A stretch of DNA of 48,347 nucleotides, taken from a virus. Positions within the stretch are counted from its first letter, which is position 1. Each line of letters starts with the position of its first letter. Location of the stretch: positions 1 to 48,347 of the IMG/VR virus record IMGVR_UViG_3300045918_000340; one strand, given 5' to 3'. Of the stretch, positions 22,545 to 29,801 are shown one piece after another. Both the position numbers and the translations under genes were made by a program. The notes below the pieces were generated by a model. It saw only the letters and a program-made list of their open reading frames with translations, made no database searches and was not told the origin of the DNA.

Positions 22545-23048
22545 ATGAATCCATCATTCCGCCCAATCGTCCACTCGTTCCTCGGCTTCGACAATCTGTT
22601 CGATCAGCTCGAGAGCGCCATGATCGCCGCTGCCGATCGCACCGCGCAGTCGAGCAACTTCCCGCCGTACAACGTCTACAAGGTTGGTGATGGCTACATC
22701 ATCGAAGTTGCTGTCGCTGGCTACAAGCGCGAGGACATCGAGATCAAGCACGACAAGAAGAAGTCGCTGCTCATCATCACAGGCGACAACGGCATCAAGC
22801 AGACCGCACCGCCTGTGCAGGACGACAACGCCGTGCTCAACGCGCCTGGCGCCGAGGTCACCACGCCGACCGCACCAACTCGCGAGGTCATTCGCACTGG
22901 CATCGCTCGCCGCAGCTTCACGCGCTCCTTCAATCTCGCCGATGACCTCGAAGTCTCGAGCGCTGGTCTGCAAGACGGCATGCTGACCGTCACGCTGATG
23001 AAGGTCGAGAACGAAGCCGACAAGCCGTTGCTGATCACGATCGGCTAA
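22545..23048 (+). CDS. small heat-shock protein (Hsp20/IbpA-like)
   Basis: 167 residues. The alpha-crystallin domain runs from about residue 43 (PPYNVYKVGDGYIIEVAVAG) to the C-terminus, with the typical A-GYKREDIEI strand, a dimerisation loop and SFNLADDLEVSSAGLQDGML. It holds unfolding proteins; T4-like cyanophages carry similar genes, expressed late, possibly to help capsid folding. The long structured leader behind a late box suggests post-transcriptional control. Confidence 0.93.
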   Translation: MNPSFRPIVHSFLGFDNLFDQLESAMIAAADRTAQSSNFPPYNVYKVGDGYIIEVAVAGYKREDIEIKHDKKKSLLIITGDNGIKQTAPPVQDDNAVLNAPGAEVTTPTAPTREVIRTGIARRSFTRSFNLADDLEVSSAGLQDGMLTVTLMKVENEADKPLLITIG

Positions 23049-23050
23049 GC

Positions 23051-23260
23051 GTGTCGCTCACCCTCAAGGACATCGCCGTCAAGCTGATGCGCGGCGAGCT
23101 TCCGCCAATGGCACCTGAAGAGCTTGGTGGTGAGCGACTTAAAGTGTGCGAGAGCTGCGAGTACATGACTCGCTACTCTCGCCAGTGCAAGTTGTGCAGC
23201 TGCTTTCTTGACCTCAAGGTCAAGCTTCTCGAATCAACCTGTCCAATCAACCACTGGTAA
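23051..23260 (+). CDS. small zinc-ribbon protein
   Basis: 69 residues from GTG 23051, 2 bases after the hsp20 stop. Four to five cysteines in C-x2-C...C-x2-C-x-C order (CESC, CKLCSC, STCP). This matches small zinc proteins common in T4-like genomes (CxxCxxx..CxxCGCFxxxK). Likely a structural zinc module; function unknown. Confidence 0.78.
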   Translation: MSLTLKDIAVKLMRGELPPMAPEELGGERLKVCESCEYMTRYSRQCKLCSCFLDLKVKLLESTCPINHW

Positions 23261-23263
23261 CAC

Positions 23264-23980
23264 ATGGCAATCAACTCTACGTCTATCGAAACTGTCTCAG
23301 GCAGTTACGTCGATTTCGCTGACCCACAGCCCGACACCATCTTCATCGACGACATCGCTTGGGGTCTGAGCCGAGAGGCTCGCTTTGGCGGTCACACCAA
23401 CACGCCCAATCCGTACAGCGTCGCGCAGCACTCGTCCGTCGTCTTCAACCTCATCGTCAAGGCCTTCGAGGAAGGTCCGATTCAAGATTCGCTGCTGGAC
23501 TATCTGAAGGACAGCGGCATCGGCTCGACGTGCTTTCACATCGCGTCTCTTGACCCAGATGGACGGCGCCTTGCTGCGCTGCACGGTCTGCTGCACGACG
23601 CGTCCGAAGCCTATCTGCGCGACATTCCGAATCCGGCCAAGCAGCTGCCCGAGCTGAAGACCGGCTACATGATTCTCGAAGGCCGGCTGATGAACGTCAT
23701 TCTGCGAAAGTTCATGGGCGATGAGTTCATTGCCGACAAGAACCTTAGCACCGGCCTCGTTCACGTGACCTCGCCAATCGTCGGCTGGGCTGATCGCTAC
23801 GCGCTCACCGTCGAGGCCTATCACATGCTGCCAAGTCGTGGTCAGCACTGGACTGGCACTCTCAAGCTGCCACGTGATGCACTGCAAAATTTTGTCTGGC
23901 CTATGCACTCCACGTTCGCCAACGATGAGTTCATGGAGAACTTCAAGTGGGCCATGTGCCTCGCTGATTGGAAGAAGTAA
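23264..23980 (+). CDS. HD-domain phosphohydrolase (YfbR-like)
   Basis: 238 residues. Metal ligands fit the HD superfamily: VAQHSS gives the first His, LLHDASEAYLRDIP the HD pair, and later acidic residues complete the site. Related phage enzymes act on deoxynucleoside monophosphates or signalling nucleotides. With the nucleotidase, MazG-like and Nudix genes it suggests control of the nucleotide pool. A strong terminator follows. Confidence 0.85.
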   Translation: MAINSTSIETVSGSYVDFADPQPDTIFIDDIAWGLSREARFGGHTNTPNPYSVAQHSSVVFNLIVKAFEEGPIQDSLLDYLKDSGIGSTCFHIASLDPDGRRLAALHGLLHDASEAYLRDIPNPAKQLPELKTGYMILEGRLMNVILRKFMGDEFIADKNLSTGLVHVTSPIVGWADRYALTVEAYHMLPSRGQHWTGTLKLPRDALQNFVWPMHSTFANDEFMENFKWAMCLADWKK

Positions 23981-24026
23981 CACCACTCAGCGCATTCTAA
24001 TAGCATTAGTTGCCAAATAAGGAATC

Positions 24027-24058
24027 GAAGAGGACCGCAAGGTCCTCTTCGGGTTTCT
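24027..24058 (+). terminator. rho-independent terminator with GCAA loop
   Basis: GAAGAGGACC-GCAA-GGTCCTCTTC is a perfect 10-bp stem followed by GGGTTTCT. It separates the HD gene from the next late operon. Confidence 0.85.
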
Positions 24059-24065
24059 GCCTGAC

Positions 24066-24074
24066 GATAAATAC
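24066..24074 (+). promoter_or_regulatory. late promoter GATAAATAC
   Basis: Directly after a terminator and 29 bases before the next start, the clearest terminator-promoter junction in the window. Confidence 0.75.
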
Positions 24075-24102
24075 TCCATCACTTCCGTACTGGAGCATTC
24101 AC

Positions 24103-24687
24103 ATGAATTTCAATCGTCTTCAATCCCTGGCGGGCAAGGGTCTCACTGAAGCCAAGAGCGCAACCTCTGACTTCGACGGCATTCGCGGCATCGTTGACGA
24201 CGCGCTCGGCGACCTGAGCGACAAGCTCGGCAAGGGCGGTTCGCTCTCGACCCTGATGAAGAGCTCTGGCGCTGCCAAGCTCGACACTGTCAAGGACGCC
24301 GACGGCAAGAACATCGAGAAGCAGATCGTCGCGCTGACCACCGAGTATAAGAAGGCCATCACCAAGCTGCTGATGGAAGCCGAGCTGCTCGTTTCTCAGG
24401 TTCACGAGGCTCAAGGTTCGGGCTCAGGTTCGGTTCTGCTGGAAGCCAAGGGCGACTACAGCGACAGCGGCGAGTTCACCGACGAGTTCTTCGGTCTGTT
24501 CGACCACCTCAACAAGATGAAGGCCGTCATCAAGGCTCCGCGCTGGTTGGAGTACATGAAGATGACCGACACCAACTTCGGTACTTCGACGGTAGAATCA
24601 GCATTGTCAACCATCTCAGCTCTCAACTCGCTTGACGCTGCGCTGCACGACATCGACGCCGAGTTCGACAAGGCCAACGGACACTAA
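24103..24687 (+). CDS. late protein, probable internal virion protein
   Basis: 194 residues, mostly helical, rich in Lys, Asp, Ser and Ala. The N-terminus MNFNRLQSLAGKGLTEAKS contains LTE-A, an [L/I]xE-type site as used by the T4 prohead protease. It is the first gene after a terminator and late promoter and is linked to another late gene. A head-core or internal protein is plausible but no family is recognised. Confidence 0.72.
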   Translation: MNFNRLQSLAGKGLTEAKSATSDFDGIRGIVDDALGDLSDKLGKGGSLSTLMKSSGAAKLDTVKDADGKNIEKQIVALTTEYKKAITKLLMEAELLVSQVHEAQGSGSGSVLLEAKGDYSDSGEFTDEFFGLFDHLNKMKAVIKAPRWLEYMKMTDTNFGTSTVESALSTISALNSLDAALHDIDAEFDKANGH

Positions 24688-24689
24688 TC

Positions 24690-25439
24690 ATGCGTCTAAG
24701 CGAGATCAAGGTCCTTCGTGAAGACAGCACTCCAGCTACTGACGCCGCAAACAGCTTCAAGGGTCATTGGGACGCTGGCTGGAGCGATGTAAAGAAAGCC
24801 GATGACAAGGCCGGCGCGAAGGATGCGACGGTCGATGAATCAATGGAGCCGATCATCGCGCAGATTGTTGGCGGCTATCCAGCGACATCGACTCTTGATC
24901 ATGCGAAGCTCACGAAGATGATGCCTGACGATGAAGCACGAGCCACCGTCAAAAAGAACATGGATGCTATCCCGGCCATCATCATTGGGATGGCAGACAA
25001 GTACATGGCCAACCTCCGTGGTCTCGCCGATCACGGACTTCGAGCTCGCGTTCAAGCTGCCAGAGGTGGTAAGCCCGTTGAAGATTGGCTTAAGGAGCTA
25101 AGACTTGACTTGCTCGCTCAGCTTGATAGGCGATCAGCGGTCTTCACAACAGACCACGAGAAGCTGAAGCGTCTCTCCGTCGTCTTTGCCGATCAACAGT
25201 ATCGCAAGATGATGTCAGCAGCTTTGATGTCCTCCAAGGGCGCAACTGACATCGCTGACAAGGCCTCCATCAAGATCGAACCAGCCATTCGCAAGCCACT
25301 TGGGTCTAAGAACGCAGTAGATGAAGCTGACCGCACCATCAACACTCTTGAGGCCTTCATTGGATATTGCCGAGCGCTGCTTGAAAATCAAAACGCCACG
25401 GCTCGACAGATTGGCCCGTTCTTGGATCAGAAGTCATAA
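24690..25439 (+). CDS. late protein, probable internal virion protein
   Basis: 249 residues, helical and highly charged. N-terminus MRLSEIKVLREDSTP contains LRE-D, again an LxE-type site. It starts 2 bases after the previous stop and overlaps the next gene by TAATG. Not recognised. Confidence 0.7.
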   Translation: MRLSEIKVLREDSTPATDAANSFKGHWDAGWSDVKKADDKAGAKDATVDESMEPIIAQIVGGYPATSTLDHAKLTKMMPDDEARATVKKNMDAIPAIIIGMADKYMANLRGLADHGLRARVQAARGGKPVEDWLKELRLDLLAQLDRRSAVFTTDHEKLKRLSVVFADQQYRKMMSAALMSSKGATDIADKASIKIEPAIRKPLGSKNAVDEADRTINTLEAFIGYCRALLENQNATARQIGPFLDQKS

Positions 25440-25573
25440 TGCTGGCTTCATACTACATTTTTGGCGTTGCGTATCTTTCGGTCGCTTGGCTCTTCAGCCT
25501 CGCCTACCCAGCCCCAACGCTGCCAGATGAAGCGCCTAAAGTGGAACAAGCTGCATCAGCACCTAAAGTGTAA
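25439..25573 (+). CDS. small one-helix membrane protein
   Basis: 44 residues. N-terminal hydrophobic helix (MLASYYIFGVAYLSVAWLF), then a Pro/Ala/Glu-rich tail. TAATG overlap with the previous gene. Not recognised. Confidence 0.58.
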   Translation: MLASYYIFGVAYLSVAWLFSLAYPAPTLPDEAPKVEQAASAPKV

Positions 25574-25600
25574 CGCCGCTCCAGATTCCCAGGTTCGTGG

Positions 25601-25606
25601 TATAAT
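25601..25606 (+). promoter_or_regulatory. -10 box TATAAT
   Basis: Perfect TATAAT with TG extension, 25 bases before the next ATG. One TGTAAC half-site lies 26 bases upstream, at a different spacing from the other operators. Confidence 0.6.
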
Positions 25607-25631
25607 GGTCCTACCGAATCAAGGACACACC

Positions 25632-25934
25632 ATGGAAAATCTCTCTCGCGCCATCGCTGAAATCGCCTATGACAACGGCGCCATCAATCGTCTCAAGGAC
25701 GAAGCGAGTGTGATGAAGCGCGTGTTCGTCGCGCTGTACAACGAGTTCACGATGGACACGCTCAGGGTCGTCGAGAATCGCCTGTCCGAGCTGTCTGACA
25801 CGCAGCTCATCGTGCTGTGCACCGGTGAGGAGACCGAAGCCAAGGCGATCTACCTCAACAACGACTTCCCGTTCTCGATCCCTGACATCGCTGCGATCGA
25901 AGCCGTGCTCAACTTCATCTTCGAGACTATTTAA
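25632..25934 (+). CDS. hypothetical helical protein
   Basis: 100 residues, acidic, helical. Behind a TATAAT promoter with AAGGA before the ATG. The stop is converged upon by the minus-strand lipoprotein gene (4-base overlap). Not recognised. Confidence 0.7.
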   Translation: MENLSRAIAEIAYDNGAINRLKDEASVMKRVFVALYNEFTMDTLRVVENRLSELSDTQLIVLCTGEETEAKAIYLNNDFPFSIPDIAAIEAVLNFIFETI

Positions 25935-26689
25935 GGAATCGCAGCCGGTGGTGCCTCGTAGATAAGCTTCAGCTCGCGACGCTCTGGGACCGTCAGCGAG
26001 CTGACGGCTTTCTGCATGATGTTGCCAAGTCGCGCATTCGTCGGTTGATAACCAAACGAGAGCGCGTACGGGAATTCAATTGGGGCGGTCTTGAAGTGCC
26101 GATGGTACATCGCCTCAAAGTAATATGCCGAGCCGAGATTGGTGACGACACCATCGACCGTACCGGCCATCATAGCTCGAAATGCAGCATGGTCATTCTC
26201 AAGCGCTAGAATGGTCACTTGCTTTCGCAGATTGTTCAATCGGTCCTGTCCAAAGTAGTTTGGGGCATACCCAACGCGCAGCGGGAAATTGATTGGCAGG
26301 CTATTCAGCAGCATCACTGTTGAGAGCAGCGCGTATGGTTCAGTGAGACCCATGATGGCGAGCTGCTCCGGCGAAGGATTGACAGCCGCCAATATGTCTA
26401 GTCTGCCAGAGTAGAAATCAAGCATCATTTCGGCGCGGTCATTGTAGTGCAGCACATTGAACCGAAGTCCAGTTCGGCTTGAAACCTTCTTCAGCACATC
26501 AATCGACAGACCAACGGTTTCGCCGGTTGAGGACACCGACGTGTAAGGTTGAAAGTTTGCGTCAGCACCAACGGTGATAATCTTCCCCGCCGCGTAGACT
26601 AGCTCTTCCTCGGTCAGCTTTGACTCGTTGATGATCGGTTTGCAGCTCGCGAGGAGCAGAAGGAGGATGATTATTAGCTTTCTCAGCAT
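25931..26689 (-). CDS. periplasmic solute-binding lipoprotein (SBP family 3-like)
   Basis: 252 residues. Lipoprotein signal with lipobox LLASC (Cys16). The body fits the type 3 solute-binding fold: VGADANFQPYTSVSSTGETVGLSIDVLKK near the N-terminus in shortened form, LDILAAVNPSPEQ in the middle, and the late block DGVVTNLGSAYYF. Family members bind amino acids for ABC uptake or form the sensor half of MltF. Here it stands alone on the opposite strand with its own late box, so it may bind a ligand or mask a host transporter. Its base composition is less GC-rich than its neighbours, which hints at recent gain. Confidence 0.8.
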   Translation of the reverse strand: MLRKLIIILLLLLASCKPIINESKLTEEELVYAAGKIITVGADANFQPYTSVSSTGETVGLSIDVLKKVSSRTGLRFNVLHYNDRAEMMLDFYSGRLDILAAVNPSPEQLAIMGLTEPYALLSTVMLLNSLPINFPLRVGYAPNYFGQDRLNNLRKQVTILALENDHAAFRAMMAGTVDGVVTNLGSAYYFEAMYHRHFKTAPIEFPYALSFGYQPTNARLGNIMQKAVSSLTVPERRELKLIYEAPPAAIP

Positions 26690-26698
26690 GATGACAAT

Positions 26699-26712
26699 GT
26701 TTAGGTTCAGCG
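26699..26712 (-). repeat. second copy of CGCTGAACCTAAAC, inverted
   Basis: Exact reverse complement of 1720-1733, lying in the leader of the minus-strand lipoprotein gene. Confidence 0.4.
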
Positions 26713-26714
26713 TA

Positions 26715-26722
26715 GTATTTAG
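26715..26722 (-). promoter_or_regulatory. minus-strand late-promoter-like box CTAAATAC
   Basis: Faces the lipoprotein gene, 26 bases from its start codon. Confidence 0.55.
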
Positions 26723-26744
26723 TTGCAGAAGTCCTTTCGCAGGG

Positions 26745-26750
26745 TATAAT
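26745..26750 (+). promoter_or_regulatory. -10 box TATAAT
   Basis: Perfect TATAAT 76 bases before the ATG at 26827; divergent from the lipoprotein promoter. Confidence 0.55.
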
Positions 26751-26826
26751 TACAGCACTGGCTCAGCAGACTTTAATCATCAACCCCTTAGTCTGTGGGG
26801 TTCCGAGAAGCCCAGTGGAGAAATCA

Positions 26827-27711
26827 ATGATGTATGCAAACAAGTTCGCGGCCGCCCTCAAAGTCAATGGGCGCGTCCTTCGTGAAGTCGAGGATTCGGT
26901 CTTCATTCCCTTTGGCGCCGAGTACGCCATCACCCTCAAGAACCTGAACGTCCGCAAGGCGCTCGTCAACATCGAGATCGATGGCAAGGACGTCACTGGC
27001 GGAGGTCTCGTCATCGAAGCTGGTCGCACCATCGACCTCGAACGGTTCATCGAGAACGGCAACCTCTCCGCTGGTCAGCGCTTCAAGTTCATCGAGCGCA
27101 CCGCCAAGATCGAGAATGGTCCACGTGGCATCAAGGTCGAGGACGGCACCATTCGCGTGCGCTTCGCCTTCGACAACTCGCCGATCTACTATCAGCGTCA
27201 GGCGCGCCTTGGCACGCTGTACAGCAAGGGCGGGAGCGATCCGTTCCGTGGTGGTCAGACCTATGACAGCTACAACATTGGCGGTGAGCTGAACAGCACG
27301 CGCAGCTTCTCGTCCAACTCTGGCCTGCTCGGCGACGCCGCAAAGGGCAGCGCCGAGTACTTCAACTCGGCTTCAGCCGGTGGCGGCACGCTCTCGGCTG
27401 CTCCGACCAAGGCCTCACACCGTCTCACCTCTTCGTCGGCAGCCATGGCTCAAGCCGCTTCGATCCCGAAGAACGACGTCGGCATCACCGTCGGCGGCTC
27501 GCTGAGCAGCCAGTCGTTCGTCGAGGTCGCCGAGTTCAGCACTGGGCCGGAAGAAGTCCTGGTGTTCCGTGTCTTCGGCGACGTGAATGGCGAGCCGGTG
27601 GCAGCACCGATGACGGTCAAGACCCTCATGCAGTGCCCGACCTGCGGTACGTCGAATGCCTTCGGCACGAAGTTCTGCGGCGAGTGCGGCACTGGTCTGC
27701 TGACCGTCTAA
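26827..27711 (+). CDS. zinc-ribbon phage protein, probable structural
   Basis: 294 residues. The first 120 residues are a beta-sandwich-like domain that I recognise from large phage genomes (NKFAAALKVNGRVLREVEDS, VFIPFGAEY). A Gly/Ser-rich linker follows, then a second small domain, and the C-terminus is a zinc ribbon (CPTCG...CGECG). Such ribbons usually anchor protein partners. GGAG precedes ATG 26827; a second ATG follows immediately. Function unproven. Confidence 0.76.
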   Translation: MMYANKFAAALKVNGRVLREVEDSVFIPFGAEYAITLKNLNVRKALVNIEIDGKDVTGGGLVIEAGRTIDLERFIENGNLSAGQRFKFIERTAKIENGPRGIKVEDGTIRVRFAFDNSPIYYQRQARLGTLYSKGGSDPFRGGQTYDSYNIGGELNSTRSFSSNSGLLGDAAKGSAEYFNSASAGGGTLSAAPTKASHRLTSSSAAMAQAASIPKNDVGITVGGSLSSQSFVEVAEFSTGPEEVLVFRVFGDVNGEPVAAPMTVKTLMQCPTCGTSNAFGTKFCGECGTGLLTV

Positions 27712-27745
27712 CCTGCATTGAGGTCGCCGGTGGTGTGGTACAGGA

Positions 27746-27751
27746 TACAAT
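27746..27751 (+). promoter_or_regulatory. -10 box TACAAT
   Basis: 25 bases before the U32-family gene start; GGAG lies between. Confidence 0.5.
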
Positions 27752-27775
27752 GTACCATCACCACTAGGAGACCAC

Positions 27776-28948
27776 ATGCAGATGACATCGTACAAGCTTG
27801 GCTGCAACTTTAACCCAGAGCTGATTGGGAAGGTCGCAGCCCTCAACGCGAAGTATCGCGATCAAGGCGTGCAGGTCGACGAGTTCTACGGCTCGGATCG
27901 GACTCACGCCTTTCTTGCTGCCCGCCCAGACTTTCGCCTGCCGGACATCGACCGGGACTTCCTCGAGCAGTACGTGAAGGACTCGCTCGCCGCCGGCATT
28001 CGCTTCAACTACACGATGAACTCCATCAACCCTGGCTCGAAGACCGAGCTGACGGCGTTGAAGGACGAGATTCAAGACTTCGTGCTGTGGCTTGAGCAGA
28101 TTGGCGTGTATCGGATCACCATCGCGAATCTGCTCATCGCTGAGCTGATTCGTGAGGTCTCAACGACCATCAAGCTCGAGCTGAGCACCATCGCGCACGT
28201 CGACACCATCTCGCAGCTCAAGTACCTGCAAGAGACCTTCGGCATCGACAAGGTCTGCGGCAACCTCGCCAAGAACCGGAACAAGCGCTTTCTCAAGCAA
28301 GCTGCTCAGTACTGCGCTGACAACGGCATGAGCTACGAGATCATGCTCAACGAGTTCTGCGGCGTCGGCACACCAGACGGCAGCACCACGCACTGCACGT
28401 TCCGTGACAGCTGCTACATCGCTCACGCCTCGGACAAGACGCAGGCCGACGCCATGCAGTTCGACACCTACCCGATGAAGTACTGCATCACCGCTCGCAA
28501 GATGGACGTCTCGTCCTGGCTCAAGCTGCGCTGGGTTCGTCCCGAGGACATCTACCGCTACGAAGCGCTGGGCATTCGCAACTTCAAGATCACTGGCCGC
28601 ACCGGCACCACCGAGTACATCGTCGCGATGGCCGAAGCGTACCTCTCACGCTCGTGGGAAGGGAACCTGCTTCAACTGTGGAAGCCGCTCGAGACAATCT
28701 ACAATCACAAGAGCGAGCTCGACCAAGAGCACAACGTCAACATTCCGAACAAGAGCCTCGACAAGTTCGTCGGCAAGTGGTTCAGCGGCGAGGGCTTCCG
28801 CTGCGAAGAAGAGCTGTGCGGCACGACGTGCCGGTACTGTCACGACTACTTCGAGAAGAAGTTCAGTGACCACGAGCTCGAGGGCGAGGACGCTCACAAG
28901 CTCGGCCTGCGCGAAGGCGTCAAGATGATTCCGATTGTCGCAGCATGA
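27776..28948 (+). CDS. U32 peptidase/collagenase-like family protein
   Basis: 390 residues. The U32 pattern is seen in LSTIAHVDTISQLKYLQE, IDKVCGNLAKNRN, and the core YEIMLNEFCGVG followed by HCTFRDSCY and YPMKYCI, which supplies the conserved cysteines thought to hold a 4Fe-4S cluster. The TIM-barrel ends with ITGRTGTTEYIV. A C-terminal extension holds a C-x5-C-x3-C-x2-C cluster (CEEELCGTTCRYC). Despite the name, bacterial members act in RNA or quinone hydroxylation (RlhA, TrhP, UbiU/V). In a genome rich in tRNA genes, an RNA-modifying role is attractive but unproven. Start ATG 27776 follows AGGAG. Confidence 0.87.
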   Translation: MQMTSYKLGCNFNPELIGKVAALNAKYRDQGVQVDEFYGSDRTHAFLAARPDFRLPDIDRDFLEQYVKDSLAAGIRFNYTMNSINPGSKTELTALKDEIQDFVLWLEQIGVYRITIANLLIAELIREVSTTIKLELSTIAHVDTISQLKYLQETFGIDKVCGNLAKNRNKRFLKQAAQYCADNGMSYEIMLNEFCGVGTPDGSTTHCTFRDSCYIAHASDKTQADAMQFDTYPMKYCITARKMDVSSWLKLRWVRPEDIYRYEALGIRNFKITGRTGTTEYIVAMAEAYLSRSWEGNLLQLWKPLETIYNHKSELDQEHNVNIPNKSLDKFVGKWFSGEGFRCEEELCGTTCRYCHDYFEKKFSDHELEGEDAHKLGLREGVKMIPIVAA

Positions 28949-29697
28949 AGCGCCTCCTCACTCTCGCGCTGCTCAGCGCCTCGCTGGCTCACGCCAATCC
29001 CTACTACGTGAGCGCCACCGGCTCGACCGAGCGGCTGCGCTACGACGTCGATGGTTGGTTGACGCGCAAGCTCGCCGTCGACAATCGCGCTGACTACCTT
29101 CGCCTCTTCGAGCTGGCTGGTGGCACGATGGAGACGCAGACCAAGCTGACGAACTTCTCGTACAAGGCCACGCTCGGCTATCAAGCCAGCGAGCACCTCG
29201 CCTACGAGCTGTCCGCACGCCGCTATCAACGGCACACCATCAGTGCCACGCTCAGGGCAAGCGGTGAGCTGCTCGACATCTCAACGACGCTTGGTGGTCA
29301 CTCGGCCAGCTTGACGGCCAACGCCAGCGGGACCGCAAAGGCCGCTGCTGAGCTGACAGCAACATCGCTCAGCGCTGCAGCCGTCTATCGCGTGCACGGT
29401 CCGGTGTTCGTTCGTGGTGGGCTCGAGTACGCCTACGCGGCCGTGACGCAGACCACGTCTGATTCGCTGTCGTACTCCTACACGGCGACGGTTGACGGCG
29501 TCACGCGAACGAGCAGCAAGACGATTCCGACGACCGTCGTGGAGAAGCAATCGTACCGTGTGGCGCTGCCGCTGCTCGGCATTGGCATTGACTATCCGTT
29601 GAGCAAGCAACTCTCGCTGCGCACCGAGTTCGAGCACGTAGGTCTGCTTCGTCAGGGCTTCGACTTCGCCTCGACGACGCTGCTCTATCGCTTCTGA
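28945..29697 (+). CDS. outer-membrane beta-barrel protein
   Basis: 250 residues with a signal peptide (1-17, cut after AHA). The mature region alternates polar and hydrophobic residues over about eight strands (YELSARRYQRHTISATL, FVRGGLEYAYAAVTQ, SYRVALPLLGIGIDY) and ends with a terminal Phe (TLLYRF), the C-terminal signature read by the Bam machinery. It resembles OmpA-like or OmpW-like eight-stranded barrels. A phage-made barrel could change receptor access or envelope permeability. ATGA overlap with the U32-family gene. Confidence 0.82.
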   Translation: MKRLLTLALLSASLAHANPYYVSATGSTERLRYDVDGWLTRKLAVDNRADYLRLFELAGGTMETQTKLTNFSYKATLGYQASEHLAYELSARRYQRHTISATLRASGELLDISTTLGGHSASLTANASGTAKAAAELTATSLSAAAVYRVHGPVFVRGGLEYAYAAVTQTTSDSLSYSYTATVDGVTRTSSKTIPTTVVEKQSYRVALPLLGIGIDYPLSKQLSLRTEFEHVGLLRQGFDFASTTLLYRF

Positions 29698-29766
29698 TGT
29701 AATCTGCCACTTAGAGCGTTACGTTTAGGTCGAGCGCGATTTGTCTCCTTTTCGTCACAACAGGTG

Positions 29767-29772
29767 TATAAT
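29767..29772 (+). promoter_or_regulatory. -10 box TATAAT
   Basis: Perfect TATAAT 29 bases before the sedolisin gene with AAGGAG between; a GTTACG element lies 43 bases upstream. Confidence 0.6.
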
Positions 29773-29801
29773 CACCTTGTGTTCAACCAAGGAGTCTCAT
29801 C

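Noticed and set aside
27776-28948. U32-family gene read as a true collagenase acting on the collagen-like protein
   Set aside because: Tempting pairing, but protease activity in U32 is poorly supported, there is no signal peptide, and better-studied members modify RNA or quinones.
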